Shown here piece after piece: positions 41,155-42,607 of a stretch of DNA of 42,607 nucleotides. The DNA comes from Parasutterella muris (GTDB lineage: Bacteria; Pseudomonadota; Gammaproteobacteria; Burkholderiales; Burkholderiaceae_F): NCBI RefSeq assembly GCF_009767915.1, contig NZ_WSRP01000025.1, positions 1 through 42,607 on the forward strand. The letters run 5' to 3'. The notes under the pieces were generated by a model. That model saw nothing but the letters and a program-made list of their open reading frames with translations, was not told where the DNA came from and did no database searches. Numbering within the stretch: the stretch's first letter is position 1; every line of letters starts with the position of its first letter. Position numbers and translations under genes: made by a program.

Positions 41155-42552
41155 ATGACGAAATTCAAAACGCTTTCGCTTTCTGTTGTACTAGCCTGCC
41201 TTCCCTTTGTAGTCTCCGCAGCTGATATCGAAAAAATCAACACCGATGTTGTCGTGGTTGGATCAGGCGGAACGGGCTTATCTGCTGCCGCGTCGGCCCA
41301 TCAGCACGGCGCTAAAGTACTTCTTATTGAAAAGCAGGCATTTGTCGGCGGCAGTTCCGCACTTGCAGGCGGCGCTATAGCGGCGGGAAACACAAACCCG
41401 CAGAAGCGAGCCGGTACGCAGAATGTTTCAGATGACGGTTTCGTCAACATTTGGATTAAAGACCAGGATCGCTCCTTCCCGGGCGCCGATGAAAGCATGC
41501 CGGATGAAGCCCGCATGCATAAGATCATTAATGAATTCGACAAGACCGTCAACTGGATGGAAAAGGATATCGGCCATAAGTTTGCCGTTCCGCGCCCCTT
41601 CGGCTACGGCGGCCCGAATTATGCGCACGCACCGGCAGAATCTCCGATTCCTGCTTCCGGCAGAGGCTCTTCTCCTGCGGGCGGCCGCTTTGTCGTCAAG
41701 GCATTCACAACTTATCTCGACAATGCCGGTGTTCCGATCATGACCGGAACTAAGGCTGAAGAATTAATCACGGACAGCAAGGGCAATGTCGTCGGCGTCA
41801 AAGCCATGAAAGGCAAACAGCCAATCGAAATTCGTGCAAAAGCCGTTATTCTCGGTACCGGCGGATTTGCCAGAAATAAAGAACTCCTTGAAAAATTCGT
41901 TCCTTCCTACGCACCCTACACGGATGTGTCCAATGCGACGCCCGGCGCCACCGGTGACGGCATTATCATGGCTCAGAAAGTGGGCGCCGCAGGCTTCAAA
42001 GACGGCTGGGTCATGGGTATCAGTCCGGTTTCTACAAAGAGGGAACTGAACAATACCTTCAGAACCAAGAATGTGTACAAAGATGACGTCTTTGTGAACC
42101 AGGACGGAAAACGCTTCGTTAAGGAAGACCTGCCTTACATTGTTGATCCGATCGCCAATCAGAAAGCCGCTTGGGCAATCCTGGACAGCAAAGACACGAA
42201 TAAGGCCGCTCTGCTTGCCAAATACAACGATCCGGAAATCGTTGTCAGCGGTAAAAACTGGGAAGAGCTCGCCAAAGCGATGGGCGTTCCCGCTGCTCAG
42301 CTGAAAGCCACGATGGATCAGTACAACCAGGCCTGCAAAGACAAGAAGGACCCCGTTTTCGATAAAAATCCTGAATTCCTGGTTCCGTTCGAGCAGGCTC
42401 CTTTCTACGCAGTTCGTGTCATTCCGTCAACGATGGGAACCATCGGCGGTGTCAGAACCAATGACAAGTTCCAGGTTCTTCGTGCGGACGGCTCCGTGAT
42501 CAAACCTGAGTTTGGCAGAATTTATCAAATAAAAAAGCTCTCAGTCCTTTGA
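41155..42552 (+). CDS. Exported FAD-binding flavocytochrome-c-type reductase subunit, C terminus lost
   Basis: A 465-residue reading with a signal peptide (MTKFKTLSLSVVLACLPFVVSA) and AAGGA before the ATG. The FAD fold starts DVVVVGSGGTGLSAAASAHQHGAKVLLIEK, then GGSSALAGGAIAAGNT and VILGTGGFARNKEL. There is no haem motif, so electrons would come from a separate cytochrome. In fumarate reductases a His lies in HHTMGG; here the segment reads MGTIGG, so the acceptor is probably not fumarate. Family sequence stops at DGSVIK (42504). The last 15 codons are foreign, and the closing FAD segment (normally GLFAAGE and about 50 more residues) is missing. The product is probably inactive. Confidence 0.8.
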   Translation: MTKFKTLSLSVVLACLPFVVSAADIEKINTDVVVVGSGGTGLSAAASAHQHGAKVLLIEKQAFVGGSSALAGGAIAAGNTNPQKRAGTQNVSDDGFVNIWIKDQDRSFPGADESMPDEARMHKIINEFDKTVNWMEKDIGHKFAVPRPFGYGGPNYAHAPAESPIPASGRGSSPAGGRFVVKAFTTYLDNAGVPIMTGTKAEELITDSKGNVVGVKAMKGKQPIEIRAKAVILGTGGFARNKELLEKFVPSYAPYTDVSNATPGATGDGIIMAQKVGAAGFKDGWVMGISPVSTKRELNNTFRTKNVYKDDVFVNQDGKRFVKEDLPYIVDPIANQKAAWAILDSKDTNKAALLAKYNDPEIVVSGKNWEELAKAMGVPAAQLKATMDQYNQACKDKKDPVFDKNPEFLVPFEQAPFYAVRVIPSTMGTIGGVRTNDKFQVLRADGSVIKPEFGRIYQIKKLSVL

Positions 42553-42607
42553 TTATCAGGGAGTTGAGAGCTTTTTAAAATTATTGTCTTGTAGGTATGC
42601 TAGAGCA
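42505..42607. mobile_element. Probable insertion-sequence end interrupting the flavoprotein gene
   Basis: The sequence from 42505 begins CCTGAGTTTGGCAGA, the exact reverse complement of 151-165, and starts where the flavoprotein leaves its family pattern. At 42533-42586 AGCTCTCA and TGAGAGCT with flanking A and T runs form a terminator-like hairpin, as often seen near IS ends. The transposase would lie beyond the window. The family is not identified. Confidence 0.5.

Overview
The window reads as a chromosomal segment of a betaproteobacterium, most likely Burkholderiales of the Sutterellaceae type (Sutterella, Parasutterella and relatives). This is an inference from three things seen together: the hda - HAD phosphatase - pcnB - folK - panB - panC block divergent from purM, the mutL - miaA pair, and an accessory content of exported multihaem cytochromes, flavocytochrome-c-type flavoproteins and Rpn nucleases. 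No rRNA, tRNA or CRISPR array was seen.

Layout. 1-2016: a possible insertion-sequence end, then on the minus strand an Rpn-family nuclease (PD-(D/E)XK, PF12784 type) followed by three free-standing copies of its C-terminal tail, each with its own ribosome binding site. 2283-3962: an exported octahaem cytochrome c with a CxxCK haem. 4022-6012: a MocR-type regulator and a small FMN-binding protein. 6145-10526 (minus): a YgiW-type OB-fold protein, then AraC regulator - D-serine-dehydratase-like enzyme - RidA - MFS exporter, which looks like a D-amino-acid or hydroxy-amino-acid unit. 10527-12708: AT-rich ground with a decayed coding tail and an AAA+/DUF4143 ATPase gene broken by two frameshifts. 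12976-16197: a FadL porin gene divergent from an unusual protein that joins an IS3/IS911-type helix-turn-helix to a long disordered linker and an unrecognised C-terminal domain. 16245-21747 (minus): WYL regulator, polyphosphate kinase, FUSC membrane protein, MoaD, MoeB. 22014-24785: a polar amino-acid ABC transporter and a DUF486 membrane protein. 24850-30096 (minus): panC, panB, folK, pcnB, HAD phosphatase, hda. 30256-31910: a leaderless DsbC-like thioredoxin-fold protein and purM. 31970-36434: an aminopeptidase P, an M20 peptidase and a sodium:alanine symporter gene destroyed by an internal deletion. 36490-40857: miaA, mutL and two tandem DedA genes. 41155-end: an exported FAD protein cut off by what looks like an insertion sequence.

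How the parts work together. The minus-strand housekeeping block is tightly packed, with start/stop overlaps at pcnB/folK, folK/panB and mutL/miaA. The peptidases, the amino-acid ABC transporter, the alanine symporter remnant and the D-amino-acid unit suggest an asaccharolytic, amino-acid-using organism. The octahaem cytochrome and the flavoprotein point to periplasmic anaerobic respiration.

The best candidates for something new are the Rpn locus, where the inhibitory-type tail appears both as an in-gene translation start and as three tandem stand-alone genes, and the transposase-HTH fusion protein. A 15-base sequence occurs in inverted orientation near the two window ends and exactly at the break in the last gene, which suggests that two copies of one insertion sequence bracket this segment.
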